NCBI RefSeq assembly: GCF_014656295.1
Contig: NZ_BNCD01000011.1
Span: forward strand, 1-64,000
DNA length: 64,000 bases
From: Streptomyces sulfonofaciens
GTDB taxonomy: Bacteria; Actinomycetota; Actinomycetes; Streptomycetales; Streptomycetaceae
Direction: 5' to 3'
Numbering within the stretch: the stretch's first letter is position 1; each line of letters starts with the position of its first letter. Under the pieces are notes generated by a model. It saw only the letters and a program-made list of their open reading frames with translations. It was not told where the DNA came from and ran no database searches. A program made the translations under genes and the position numbers. Below, piece by piece: positions 50,805 to 59,846 of this stretch.

Positions 50805-51465
50805 GACGTGCCTTCTTTCCGGCTTTCCCGCCATTCCGCCCGGTGCTGTCCTCGCCGTCTCTTCCTTCCCTTCCTGCCCCCTCCTTCCCCTCGTTCCCCG
50901 GTTCTCCGGTTCTCCCGTTCCCCGCGGGGCTCCACGGGGCTCCACGGGTCTCGCTCGGGTGGCGCCGCTGTGGTGTCCGGGCGGTTCTTCCGTGTGGCGG
51001 TGGCGTGTGCGGATACGGGCTCCACACGGTCCAGCATGCGCCTGCGAGTGTTGCGCGTCACTTCATGCATTGGGAAGGGATCTGCGCGGATTCCCGGAAT
51101 TCCACGGGTCGCAGCCGTCGCATACGCCCCGTTCGCGCCCCCTGCGCCCGCCTGCCGGGCGTGTCGCCGCGCCCCGGTGGCCCCGTCGTCAGCGGGCGCG
51201 GCGCGCCGGCCGGCGACCCGGGAGGGAGGCGTCGTACGCCTGTCCGGCAGCGCGGGGGCGTACGGACCACCCTCCCGGACCGCTGTTGGTCCGCCCGGGT
51301 GGGCTTCGCGGCCGGCAGGTGCGTGTCTGCGGTGGGCGGCTCGTCGCGTCGCCTTCAGTGGGGCCATAGATGTGATCAGCTCCATAACCGCCCCACGGCG
51401 ATCGAACCGGCCGGTGCCCGGCGTCTGACGGGCGGCCGGCGACCCGGCCCCCGGAGGTACCACAG
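50805..51465. other. Divergent intergenic region, sdh operon to lipoprotein gene
   Basis: 661 bp without a supported gene. From about 50840 to 50930 the plus strand is nearly pure pyrimidine (TTCCCTTCC, CCTTCCCC, CCGTTCCCC), i.e. a purine-rich leader for the sdh transcript. A 7-bp inverted repeat GTGGGGC/GCCCCAC frames 51358-51396 close to the lipoprotein gene. No clear promoter consensus. Confidence 0.5.
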
Positions 51466-53925
51466 ATGACCCACGACGGTGTCCGACTGCGGTCGGTCAT
51501 GCGGTCAGTCGCCTTCCTGACGGCGGGCGCCCTCGCCGTGCCCGCGCTGGCCGGCTGCGGCTCCGGCGACGAGGCCGACGACCCGGCCGCCGCCCAGGAC
51601 ATCGCGCCCGCGGCCCGCGCCGGCATCACCGACGGCGGCACGGTGCGCTGGGCCGTCGACACGATGCCGGGCACCCTCAACACGTTCCAGGCCGACGCCG
51701 ACGCCGCCACCTCCCGGATCGCCGGCACCGTGCTGCCCGCCATGTTCCGGCTCGACGAGCACGGCAGACCGGAACCCGACGCCGACTACCTGCAGTCCGC
51801 GAAGGTCGTCGACACCAAGCCGAAGCAGGTCGTGCTCTACGAACTCGGCCGGCAGGCGAAGTGGAGCAACGGCCGGCGGCTCTCCGCGGTGGACTTCGCC
51901 GCCCAGTGGCGCGCCCTGTCCGGCAAGGAGGCCGCGTACTGGACGGCGCGCAACGCCGGCTACGACCGGATCGAGAAGGTCGAGCGCGGAGCCACCGCGT
52001 CGCAGGTGCGGGTCACCTTCAGTAGGGCCTACGCCGACTGGCGCTCGCTCTTCACACCGCTGTACCCGAAGGAGGTCATGGGCTCCCCGGGCGCCTTCAA
52101 CGACGGCGCACGCCGCAAGCTCAAGGTCACCGCGGGCCCCTTCACCCTGGGCCGGTTCGACGCGGAGCACGACGAGGTCACCGTGCAGCGCAACCCCCGC
52201 TGGTGGGGCAAGCGCGCCAAGCTCTCCAAGATCGTCTTCAGGGCGGTGCCGCGCGGCAGGCGGGCCGCCGCGCTCGCGGCCGGCTCCCTCGACGTCGCGG
52301 ACGTCGAGGCGTCCGACGCCCGGCGCATCGCGCGCGCCGCCCGGGACCGGGCCGGCCGCGGCCCGCTGGGCCGGGGCGGGGCGCCGACCGGTTCCGACGA
52401 CGCCCCGCGCGGCGCGAGCGAGGGCGCGCGCGGCTCGCACGAGGAGGCCGACGCCCGCGGGCGGACCCGCAGGGCGATCGAGGCCTACGCGGCGGAACAG
52501 GCCGGGCTGCGCCGCTTCGTGATCCGCAAGTCCCTGGAGCCCGCCTACACCCAGCTCGCGCTCAACGGTTCGGCGGGACCGCTCGCCGACGACCGGGTGC
52601 GCCGCGCCGTGGCCCGCGCCATCGACCGCGAGGAACTGGCCCGCCTGGTCCTGAAGCCGCTCGGGCTGCCCGCGCAGACCGTCGGCAGCCATCTGGCCCT
52701 GGCCGGGCAGGACGGCTACGCCGACGGCAGCGGCGCGCTCGGCAAGCAGGACACCGCCGGGGCCGAGGCCCTGCTCGCCGACGCGGGCTGGGTGCGCGGC
52801 GGCGCCGGCGCGCAGAAGGGCGCGTCGCGCAAGGAGGCCGGCGAGGCCCGGCAGGGCGAGAAGGCGGCCGGCGGCGAACAGGGCGCGCGGGACGAGAGCG
52901 CCCGCCCCGCGGGCGGCGACGACAAGCCCGCCGGGAACGCCCGGGCCGAAGCCGGCGCGGACCGGGTGGACGCCGGGGCCGAGGCGGGACGGGACGGCGC
53001 ACGGCATGCCGAGGGCGTCGCGCCCGGTGCCCAGGCGCCGGACGGCACCGCGGCGCCGGCGGGTGCCGCGGCGGGCCCGCTCGCCAAGAACGGCAAGCCG
53101 CTGCTGCTGCGCTTCGTGCTGCCCTCCGGGCCCGGCTCCGAGGCGCTGCGCGCGGTGGGCGAGCGGATCTCGCGGATGCTGGACCGCGTCGGGATCCGCA
53201 CCGTGGTGACCAAGGTCGCCGACGACAGCTACTTCAACGACCACGTCGCGGCGGGCCAGTACGACCTGGCGCTGTACTCCTGGCCCGCCTCCGCCTTCCC
53301 CGCCACCGACGCGCGGCCGATCTTCGCCAAGCCGGTGCCGGGGGCGGACGGCTCGCTGAACGTCGAGCAGAACTACACCCGGGTCGGCACGGACCGCATC
53401 GACCAGCTCTTCGACCAGGCCATGGCCGAGCTGGACAGCGGCAAGGAACGGGACCTGGTCAGGAAGGCCGACGCGCGGATCTGGGCGGCGGCCGGCTCCA
53501 TCCCGCTGTACCAGCGGCCGCAGCTCGTGGCGGTGCGCACCAACCTCGTCAACGTCGGCGCCTTCGGCTTCGAGGATCCGCGCTACGAGGACATCGGCTT
53601 CCTGAAGGCGGGCAGCAAGGGCGCGGCGGCACTGCGCCAGGGCGGGGACGGCCCGTCCGTGCCGGAGCGGGCGCCGATCGGGGCGGCCGGCAAGTCCGAC
53701 CACAAGGGCGCACGCACACCGGACGGCGAGCCGGCCGTGGCCACGGGGACGCCGTCGAAGGCACCCGCGCAGGAGGACGGCCGCGGCACGGGGCCGGACG
53801 GCAGGCACCCGGGCGAGCGGGAGCCGAAGGGCAAGGCGGCGGACGAGCCGGCGGACGGGGCGAAGCCCGCGGGCAAGGGTGCCGCGCCGCAGGACGAGGG
53901 GGCCGCCGGGGCCGAAGCCCGCTGA
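51466..53925 (+). CDS. Orphan ABC transporter solute-binding lipoprotein, family 5, with disordered insertions
   Basis: An 819-residue SBP_bac_5 protein, much longer than the usual 520-600. The signal has a lipobox LAGC with Cys31. The N-terminal lobe (GGTVRWAVDTMPGTLNTFQ, LGRQAKWSNGRRLSAVDF) and the C-terminal lobe (IPLYQRPQLVAVRTNL) are recognisable. A roughly 120-residue Ala/Gly/Glu/Asp/Lys-rich segment interrupts the fold at about 440-560, a shorter one is near 290-340, and a charged 100-residue tail ends the protein. No permease or ATPase genes are adjacent, so it may work with a distant oligopeptide-type transporter or as a surface protein. ATG 51466 follows GGAGG. Confidence 0.85.
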   Translation: MTHDGVRLRSVMRSVAFLTAGALAVPALAGCGSGDEADDPAAAQDIAPAARAGITDGGTVRWAVDTMPGTLNTFQADADAATSRIAGTVLPAMFRLDEHGRPEPDADYLQSAKVVDTKPKQVVLYELGRQAKWSNGRRLSAVDFAAQWRALSGKEAAYWTARNAGYDRIEKVERGATASQVRVTFSRAYADWRSLFTPLYPKEVMGSPGAFNDGARRKLKVTAGPFTLGRFDAEHDEVTVQRNPRWWGKRAKLSKIVFRAVPRGRRAAALAAGSLDVADVEASDARRIARAARDRAGRGPLGRGGAPTGSDDAPRGASEGARGSHEEADARGRTRRAIEAYAAEQAGLRRFVIRKSLEPAYTQLALNGSAGPLADDRVRRAVARAIDREELARLVLKPLGLPAQTVGSHLALAGQDGYADGSGALGKQDTAGAEALLADAGWVRGGAGAQKGASRKEAGEARQGEKAAGGEQGARDESARPAGGDDKPAGNARAEAGADRVDAGAEAGRDGARHAEGVAPGAQAPDGTAAPAGAAAGPLAKNGKPLLLRFVLPSGPGSEALRAVGERISRMLDRVGIRTVVTKVADDSYFNDHVAAGQYDLALYSWPASAFPATDARPIFAKPVPGADGSLNVEQNYTRVGTDRIDQLFDQAMAELDSGKERDLVRKADARIWAAAGSIPLYQRPQLVAVRTNLVNVGAFGFEDPRYEDIGFLKAGSKGAAALRQGGDGPSVPERAPIGAAGKSDHKGARTPDGEPAVATGTPSKAPAQEDGRGTGPDGRHPGEREPKGKAADEPADGAKPAGKGAAPQDEGAAGAEAR

Positions 53926-54382
53926 CCCGCGGCCGTCCCCGCGGGAGCACCCCGGCCGTCCCCGCGGCACACCCCCGCCGTGCCACGGGCCGACCGCACC
54001 GATTCCGCACCGCCCCACACCGCACCGTGGCGCACCCCGTGCCACGGTGCGGTGCGCGCTCCCAAGACGGCGGGCACCCGGGGATCCGCCCCTCACCGGG
54101 TACGACTCCACCGGGACCGGCCGGGGACCCGGCCCGCACCCTGCGCGACGGCTCGGCCACCCGCTGCCGTCACGCCTCGCCGCAAGGCCCCAGGTCACGC
54201 CGGACGCCGTCGCGCGGGCGGGTCCCGCGGGAGCCGGCCGGGCCCGGCGGCCCGCCACCACCCTTTCGGGGGAGGGGCCGTGCGCCCCTTACGATGGGGG
54301 GAGGCCGAGGCGTGTCCAGCCCGGCAGGGGCGCCTACGAAGCCGTACGCGCAGCCACCACTCAAGGGGAGAAGCGCCGCACT
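53926..54382. other. Intergenic region, lipoprotein to typA
   Basis: 457 bp. The typA frame stays open across it but lacks similarity. It contains the strong hairpin at 54018 and, near typA, CTTTCGGGGGAGGGG and TTACGATGGGG; TTACGAT at 54289-54295 could be part of a -10 element. No gene. Confidence 0.5.
54018..54054 (+). terminator. Strong hairpin after lipoprotein gene
   Basis: A perfect 14-bp stem CACCGCACCGTGGC with GCCACGGTGCGGTG and a 9-nt loop, 93 bases after the stop codon. Confidence 0.88.
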
Positions 54383-56299
54383 ATGGCTCGTACCGTCGAG
54401 CGTCATGACATCCGCAACGTCGCCATCGTCGCCCATGTCGACCACGGCAAGACCACCCTCGTCGACGCCATGCTCAAGCAGGCGGGTGCGTTCGGGGCGC
54501 ACCAGCTCGACCAGGTCGACGACCGCGTCATGGACTCCAACGACCTGGAGCGTGAGAAGGGCATCACGATCCTGGCCAAGAACACCGCCGTGAAGTACCA
54601 CCCCAAGGACGGCGGCGACCACGTCACGATCAACATCATCGACACCCCCGGCCACGCCGACTTCGGCGGCGAGGTGGAGCGCGGGCTGTCCATGGTCGAC
54701 GCGGTGGTGCTGCTCGTCGACGCCTCCGAGGGCCCGCTGCCGCAGACCCGCTTCGTGCTGCGCAAGGCGCTCCAGGCCCGGATGCCGGTGATCCTGTGCA
54801 TCAACAAGACCGACCGGCCCGACGCCCGTATCGACGAGGTCGTCAACGAGACCTACGAGCTCTTCCTCGACCTCGACGCCGACGAGGAGCAGATCGAGTT
54901 CCCGATCGTCTACGCCTGCGCACGGGACGGAGTCGCCTCGCTCACCAAGCCCGAGGACGGCACGGTGCCCGCGGACAGTACCAACCTGGAGCCGTTCTTC
55001 AGCACGCTCCTCCAGCACGTCCCGGCCCCGTCCTACGACCCCGAGGCCCCGCTCCAGGCCCATGTCACCAACCTGGACGCCGACAACTTCCTCGGCCGCA
55101 TCGCGCTGCTCCGCGTCGAGCAGGGCGAGCTGCGCAAGGGGCAGACGGTCGCGTGGATCAAGCGGGACGGCACCGTCGCCAACGTCCGCATCAGCGAGCT
55201 GATGATGACCGAGGCCCTCACCCGCAAGCCCGCGGAGAAGGCGGGACCCGGCGACATCTGCGCCGTCGCCGGCATCCCGGACATCATGATCGGCGAGACG
55301 CTGGCGGACACGGAGAACCCGGTGGCGCTGCCGCTGATCACCGTCGACGAGCCCGCGATCTCGATGACCATCGGCACCAACACCTCGCCGCTGGTGGGCC
55401 GCGGCGGCACCGGCAAGGGCGCCGACAACAAGGCGGCCGTCAAGGATCGCAAGGTCACCGCCCGCCAGGTCAAGGACCGGCTCGACCGCGAGCTGATCGG
55501 CAACGTCTCGCTGCGCGTGATGGACACCGAGCGGCCCGACGCCTGGGAGGTGCAGGGCCGCGGTGAACTGGCCCTCGCCATCCTCGTCGAGACCATGCGC
55601 CGCGAGGGTTACGAGTTGACCGTCGGCAAGCCCCAGGTCGTCACCAAGGAGATCGACGGCAAGGTCCACGAGCCGGTCGAGCGGATGACGATCGACGTGC
55701 CCGAGGAGCACATGGGCGCCGTCACCCAGTTGATGGGCGTGCGCAAGGGCCGGATGGACAACATGTCCAACCATGGCTCCGGCTGGGTGCGCCTGGAGTT
55801 CGTGGTGCCCTCCCGTGGCCTGATCGGCTTCCGCACCGAGTTCCTGACGAGCACCCGCGGCACCGGTATCGCGCACTCCATCCACGAGGGCCACGAGCCG
55901 TGGTTCGGCACGCTGACCACCCGCAACAACGGCTCCCTGGTCGCGGACCGCTCCGGTGCGGTCACCGCCTTCGCGATGACCAACCTCCAGGAGCGCGGCG
56001 TGCTCTTCGTGGAGCCGGGCACCGAGGTGTACGAGGGCATGATCGTCGGTGAGAACTCGCGCTCCGACGACATGGACGTGAACATCACCAAGGAGAAGAA
56101 GCTCACCAACATGCGGTCGTCGACCGCGGACGTCGCCGAGTCCATCGTCCCGCCGCGCAAGCTCTCCCTGGAGCAGTCCCTGGAGTTCTGCCGCGACGAC
56201 GAGTGCGTGGAGGTGACCCCGGAGGCGGTCCGCATCCGCAAGGTCAACCTGGACGCGCGCGAGCGTGCGCGGGCGGCGTCCCGCGCGAAGCACGGCTGA
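54383..56299 (+). CDS. typA: Ribosome-associated translational GTPase TypA/BipA
   Basis: A 638-residue EF-G-like GTPase that acts on the ribosome and in large-subunit assembly under stress. Motifs: G1 AHVDHGKTT at 17-25, G2 EREKGITI, G3 DTPGHADF and G4 NKTD. The C-terminal TypA-specific part includes GLIGFRTEFLTSTRGTG. Length matches the family (about 610-635). ATG 54383 lies behind GGGGAGAAG. Single gene, followed by a hairpin. Confidence 0.97.
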   Translation: MARTVERHDIRNVAIVAHVDHGKTTLVDAMLKQAGAFGAHQLDQVDDRVMDSNDLEREKGITILAKNTAVKYHPKDGGDHVTINIIDTPGHADFGGEVERGLSMVDAVVLLVDASEGPLPQTRFVLRKALQARMPVILCINKTDRPDARIDEVVNETYELFLDLDADEEQIEFPIVYACARDGVASLTKPEDGTVPADSTNLEPFFSTLLQHVPAPSYDPEAPLQAHVTNLDADNFLGRIALLRVEQGELRKGQTVAWIKRDGTVANVRISELMMTEALTRKPAEKAGPGDICAVAGIPDIMIGETLADTENPVALPLITVDEPAISMTIGTNTSPLVGRGGTGKGADNKAAVKDRKVTARQVKDRLDRELIGNVSLRVMDTERPDAWEVQGRGELALAILVETMRREGYELTVGKPQVVTKEIDGKVHEPVERMTIDVPEEHMGAVTQLMGVRKGRMDNMSNHGSGWVRLEFVVPSRGLIGFRTEFLTSTRGTGIAHSIHEGHEPWFGTLTTRNNGSLVADRSGAVTAFAMTNLQERGVLFVEPGTEVYEGMIVGENSRSDDMDVNITKEKKLTNMRSSTADVAESIVPPRKLSLEQSLEFCRDDECVEVTPEAVRIRKVNLDARERARAASRAKHG

Positions 56300-56311
56300 C
56301 GACCCTGCGGG

Positions 56312-56336
56312 GCCCCGGCGCACCGCGCGCCGGGGC
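56312..56336 (+). terminator. typA terminator
   Basis: A perfect 10-bp stem GCCCCGGCGC with GCGCCGGGGC and a 5-nt loop, followed by TCATTTCC. It begins 12 bases after the typA stop codon. Confidence 0.9.
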
Positions 56337-56353
56337 TCATTTCCGTCCCGCCC

Positions 56354-56570
56354 TCATGACCAGGCCGACAGCAGGTCCCGCGGGGTGAGCGCACGGATGC
56401 CCGCCGCGGTGCAGCCGCTGCGGGTGACCGCGAGCAGGGGGAGTGCCGTCGTCGACGACCGGGAGCTTGCCGCGGTGGGTGATGAGCCGCGCCAGGTCGC
56501 GGTGGTCGAAGGGTCTGTTCGCACACGGGGCCTCGTTCGCCCGGGTGGCGTCCTGGGCGGGCGCGGGTCC
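56354..56570 (-). pseudogene. Probable frameshifted gene remnant
   Basis: Reading the minus strand from about 56570, one frame gives a sensible peptide ending RDLARLITHRGKLPVVDD, then at about 56455 coding continues in the next frame as LPLLAVTRSGCTAAGIRAL and a PRDLLSAWS ending before a TGA at 56354. Together they look like the C terminus of a real protein broken by one indel, with no start codon or ribosome site. The family is not recognised, and the call rests on composition and the smooth continuation only. Confidence 0.35.
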
Positions 56571-56683
56571 TGACAGCCACCGCTGCCGAACGGATCACAG
56601 GACGCGTCGAGTGCCGCCGTGGGGGCCGCTCCTGTCGGCACGGTGGGAGGGCGAAGGAGCGCTCGGCCTGCGGCTCGTGACCG

Positions 56684-58153
56684 TCAGTCGCCGTGGTACA
56701 GGCGACGCGCGTCGATCAGTTGGACGGTGGGGTCGCCGTAGGCGAGGTGACGCAACTCATCGGTGAAGCCCGCGCCGCTGTAGCACTGCAACCGGGTGGC
56801 GTCGGTCGCGGTGCCGCGCGCGGTGAGCAGGGCGCGGATGTGCTGGAGGCGCTCCAGATGACCCATCCCCATGACCTCGTTCCACTTGGCTTCCCCGATG
56901 GCGAGCAGCGCTTCGCTGCCGTTCCATGACTCGCCGCGCACCGCCACGTCGACTTCATGGCTGGTTCTCGAGGCAGGATCGTTGACGGTGCCGCTGGCGA
57001 CCCGTGAGACCTGCCCGCCGTGGGTGTCGGGAGCCGCGTGCCAGCGGGCCCACTCGCGGCAGACCTGTTCGAAGTGCGGGCCGACGACCTTGCTGCGAAA
57101 GGCGGGCTGAGCGCGACGCCAGACGGCGGGGGCGCGTCCGGGCCGCTCCAGATCGCCCCAGGCGGGACGCATGATCGCGTGGTAGAAGACGATGAGGGGT
57201 TCGGCGATGCGGTAGGCGGAGCGGTTGCGGCGGAAGGCGTCGGCCTCATAGGTGATCAGGCCGACGTCCTGGAGGACGGTGAGTGGGTGGGCCAGGTCGG
57301 TGGACTTGCGTCCGAGGTAGTCGGCAATGCCGCCGCGCGCGGCGTTGCCGGCGGCGATGGCGGCCAGGACGGCGTGGTAGAGCGCGGTGTCGTGGAGTTC
57401 GGGTTCTTCTGCGAGGAGATAGCGGGCTTCGCGGAAGAGCGGACGGGCGGGGTTGAGGACGGCGCGGGCGACCCAGGCGTCGAAGTCGTCGGGCCCTTGC
57501 GGGATGTCGTCCTGGGTGAACTCGCGGCGGTAGGCGGGGGTGCCGCCGACGATGGCGTGGGTGAGCAGGGCGGTACGCGGGTCGGTGATCTCCCAGAACT
57601 CGGCGGCGAGGCGGAAGTCCAGGGTGGGAACGACCAGCTCCAGACCGGCACGGCCGCGCAGCGGGGCGTTCCCGGCGAGAAGTCCGCCCATCAAGGAAAG
57701 GGCGGATCCGCACAGCAGGAGTCGCACAGGGGTGTTGATGTGCTGTGCGGCGGGGTCGAGGGCGCGCTGGATGATCGAGGGGAGGGCGGGGGAGGCCTTG
57801 GCCAGGAAGGGGAACTCATCGATGACCGCCACGGTGGGACGGCCCCGGTCGGCGACACGCATGAGCTGGGTGACGGCTTCGTCCCAGTGGGTGAAGCGGA
57901 ACGGGGTGGGCTGTTCGCGGTAGCCGGCGAGGGCCGCGCCGAACTGGCGCAGGGCGTCGGCTTCGGTGGTCTCCGTGGCGGTGAACATGAAGCCCCCGCT
58001 GGCCCGCGTGACGGCGTCCAGGAGGAACGTCTTGCCCTGCCGGCGGCGACCTGAGACCACGCCGAGCGTGGCGCGTGGACCGGGCAGGGTGGCGAAGCGG
58101 GTCAGCTCGCTCCACTCGAAGTCACGGTCGAACATCTCGGGGGGTTTGTCCAC
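56684..58153 (-). CDS. P-loop ATPase with C-terminal DUF234-type nuclease-like domain
   Basis: A 489-residue protein of the archaeal-type ATPase_2/DUF234 group. Walker A is GRRRQGKTF (Gly35 to Thr42 region) and Walker B VAVIDEFPFL; a winged-helix part follows around 270-340. The C-terminal domain has a PD-(D/E)xK-like arrangement, EVDVAV then LLAIGEAKW. Members often sit in mobile or defence-rich regions; their role is unknown. GTG 58153 follows AGAGGTG. The gene lies between remnants, and its promoter region is AT-rich with a perfect TATAAT, suggesting acquisition from a lower-GC source. Confidence 0.82.
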   Translation of the reverse strand: MDKPPEMFDRDFEWSELTRFATLPGPRATLGVVSGRRRQGKTFLLDAVTRASGGFMFTATETTEADALRQFGAALAGYREQPTPFRFTHWDEAVTQLMRVADRGRPTVAVIDEFPFLAKASPALPSIIQRALDPAAQHINTPVRLLLCGSALSLMGGLLAGNAPLRGRAGLELVVPTLDFRLAAEFWEITDPRTALLTHAIVGGTPAYRREFTQDDIPQGPDDFDAWVARAVLNPARPLFREARYLLAEEPELHDTALYHAVLAAIAAGNAARGGIADYLGRKSTDLAHPLTVLQDVGLITYEADAFRRNRSAYRIAEPLIVFYHAIMRPAWGDLERPGRAPAVWRRAQPAFRSKVVGPHFEQVCREWARWHAAPDTHGGQVSRVASGTVNDPASRTSHEVDVAVRGESWNGSEALLAIGEAKWNEVMGMGHLERLQHIRALLTARGTATDATRLQCYSGAGFTDELRHLAYGDPTVQLIDARRLYHGD

Positions 58154-58154
58154 G

Positions 58155-58188
58155 GCGCACCTCTATATGGATAGGTGCGCTTATTATA
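58155..58188 (-). promoter_or_regulatory. TATAAT promoter with inverted repeat over the start site
   Basis: TATAAT on the minus strand at 58188-58183. The 8-bp perfect inverted repeat GCGCACCT/AGGTGCGC (58155-58162 and 58173-58180, 10-nt centre) covers the expected transcription start and the ribosome site of the ATPase gene. No good -35 hexamer was found, so an activator or extended element may be needed. Confidence 0.6.
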
Positions 58189-58285
58189 TCTGGACCTATT
58201 CAATGTTCTGGCGTCCGGGGTGGACGGTTGGCCGGAGCTGCCCGCTACCGCAGGTGATTGTAACGGTACTGACGGTGACGACTGG

Positions 58286-58600
58286 TCAAGCGGGCAAGGG
58301 CAGCTCGGTGAACATGACCGCGTACCGCGGGGAGTCCGGGAAGGGCTGCTGTTCGCCGACTTTGCGGTAGCCCCATGATTCGGGGAGGGCTTGGACCTTT
58401 GGATGGGTGACGTCCACGAGGAGAACTGCGAGGTCCTCGTCTCGGCCCTGCAGTAGGCCGTGGTGCAGTTGCTTGGCTGTTCCGGTCTTGCGCCATGGAG
58501 CGCGGACCATCAATTCGGAGACCGAGAAGGTATGCGCTTCTTCCGGTGCCGGACGGAGATGTTCCCGCCACCATTCGCGGCCCGGTCCGGCGCGGCGCCC
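58286..58600 (-). pseudogene. GNAT acetyltransferase, C-terminal remnant
   Basis: The frame ending at 58286 reads REWWREHLRPAPEEAHTFSV, then SELMVRAPWRKTGTAKQLHH, then LLQGRDEDLAVLLVDVTHP and SWGYRKVGEQQPFPDSPRYA. This is the second half of a streptomycete GNAT acetyltransferase, with the acetyl-CoA-binding RKTGTA loop and the SWGY strand. The N-terminal half and start are missing; upstream sequence in frame beyond about 58600 loses similarity. Probably a deletion relic. Confidence 0.65.
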
Positions 58601-58688
58601 CCCTGGGCTCCCGAGTGGATGCCCGGCAAGGACTGACGGGTCCTCGGCGGGTGCTGGTGCGTGCGGTGGCGAACGTCGACGCCGGTGG

Positions 58689-58983
58689 TCACGTGCGGCT
58701 CCATTCGGTGCGGTAGCGCTCTCGCCACTCCCGTGCCACGGGGCTGTGCGGGGCGATGGTGCTCAACCCGCGGTAGTAGTCGCCGAGCACGGAGCGCAAC
58801 CTGCCCGGCAGCGGCTGCCCGGTCATCAGATCGAAGCTGCCCGCGGCGGTGGGGCATGCCTGGTCCACGTCGCCCTGGTGGGGTTGGCTCAGGGCGAGCC
58901 GGGCGGTGGCCATGGCGCGGTGCGGGCGGAAGGGGGCGGGAACGGCCGTCAGGGCCTGGTAGCCGTACGCCTCCGCTGTGGCC
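58689..58983 (-). pseudogene. XRE/TPR-type regulator, C-terminal remnant
   Basis: After an in-frame TGA near 58983 the minus strand reads AEAYGYQALTAVPAPFRPHR, ARLALSQPHQGDVDQACPTA and PLPGRLRSVLGDYYRGL, ending REWRERYRTEWSRT. This is the usual C terminus of large streptomycete helix-turn-helix/tetratricopeptide proteins (counting domains ending in TEWS). The DNA-binding and most TPR parts are missing. Internal ATG gives only 74 codons. Confidence 0.6.
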
Positions 58984-58994
58984 GGTCACTCCGC

Positions 58995-59059
58995 GCCGGA
59001 CCCGGACGCCGGAGCGGCCGGGTCCGGCGGGTTCTGGCCCCCGGCCCGCCGGGGGCCAG
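58995..59059 (-). terminator. Two consecutive hairpins after alginate lyase gene
   Basis: Nearest the lyase stop: CTGGCCCCCGG with CCGGGGGCCAG, 11-bp perfect stem and CCCG loop (59034-59059). Beyond it: GCCGGACCCGG with CCGGGTCCGGC, 11-bp perfect stem (58995-59028). Confidence 0.9.
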
Positions 59060-59063
59060 GCGC

Positions 59064-59846
59064 TCAGCCGTGCGACACGGTCAGGCCGTAGAAGCCGACG
59101 CGCGCACCGTTCGTCGTGCTGTCCGAGGACGACTGGTTGTACGAGCCCGCCTTGAAGTACTGCTTGTACTGGTTGAACGAGGACGGAATGCCGTAGTGCG
59201 TGGTGCTGCCGTTGATCGTCAGGTCGATGGTGTTTCCACCGGAGACGGCGATCGTGTACTGCCAGGTCTTGCCGATCGACACATGGCCGACGGTGTGCGT
59301 CGTCTGGCCGCCGTCGGGTGAGTTCTCCGTGCCGACGACGATGTCGCCGTTGGAGTGGTAGTACAGCTCCACGAGCGGCTTGGTGGACGAGCCGCCCGTG
59401 CCGAGGTGGATCTGGCCCACGCAGACGTTCTTCGTCACCGACACCACGCGCAGCGTGGCACTCAGCTTGTGGCTGCCGCTGAGCGACCAGTTCGCGGCGC
59501 TGCCGTCGCGGTTCATCTCCCGCAGCTCGGACCGCGCGTAGTTGGAGTTCGGCGTCGTGACGCCCTTCTCCGGTGCCCAGAAGGTCATCGCACCGTCACG
59601 GGTGTCCGTGTAGAAGTACGAGTCCTGGAAGCCGCCCTCCAACTGGGACGAGGAGATGGTGGTCGGCGAGCCCGGGGAGCCCACGGGCTCCTGGAGCTGC
59701 CAGACGCCCAGGTCGAAGTTGCCGCCGGGCGACTTCGACGGGTCCGCGGCGTTGGCGCTGGTGCTGCCCAGGAAGCTGAGCGTGGCGGCGACGCCGGTGG
59801 CGGCGATCACCGTGAGGAACTTGGAGCGCTTGGAACGCAGTCTCAT
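59064..59846 (-). CDS. Secreted PL7 alginate lyase
   Basis: A 260-residue exported polysaccharide lyase. The signal peptide ends at ANA-A (residue 33). All three PL7 signatures are present: RSELREM at 105-111, QIH at 145-147 and YFKAGSYNQ at 230-238. QIH (rather than QVH) is often linked to preference for guluronate or GM-rich blocks. The jelly-roll domain fills the mature protein; there is no binding module. ATG 59846 follows GAAGGA. A DasR-like site lies 36 bases upstream. Confidence 0.93.
   Translation of the reverse strand: MRLRSKRSKFLTVIAATGVAATLSFLGSTSANAADPSKSPGGNFDLGVWQLQEPVGSPGSPTTISSSQLEGGFQDSYFYTDTRDGAMTFWAPEKGVTTPNSNYARSELREMNRDGSAANWSLSGSHKLSATLRVVSVTKNVCVGQIHLGTGGSSTKPLVELYYHSNGDIVVGTENSPDGGQTTHTVGHVSIGKTWQYTIAVSGGNTIDLTINGSTTHYGIPSSFNQYKQYFKAGSYNQSSSDSTTNGARVGFYGLTVSHG

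Noticed and set aside
51505..54261. 918-codon minus-strand frame opposite the lipoprotein gene
   Set aside because: No motifs; the plus-strand frame has a lipobox, ribosome site and SBP family segments.
58155..58180. Inverted repeat as a transcription terminator
   Set aside because: It lies immediately upstream of a start codon and overlaps the promoter; no gene ends into it.
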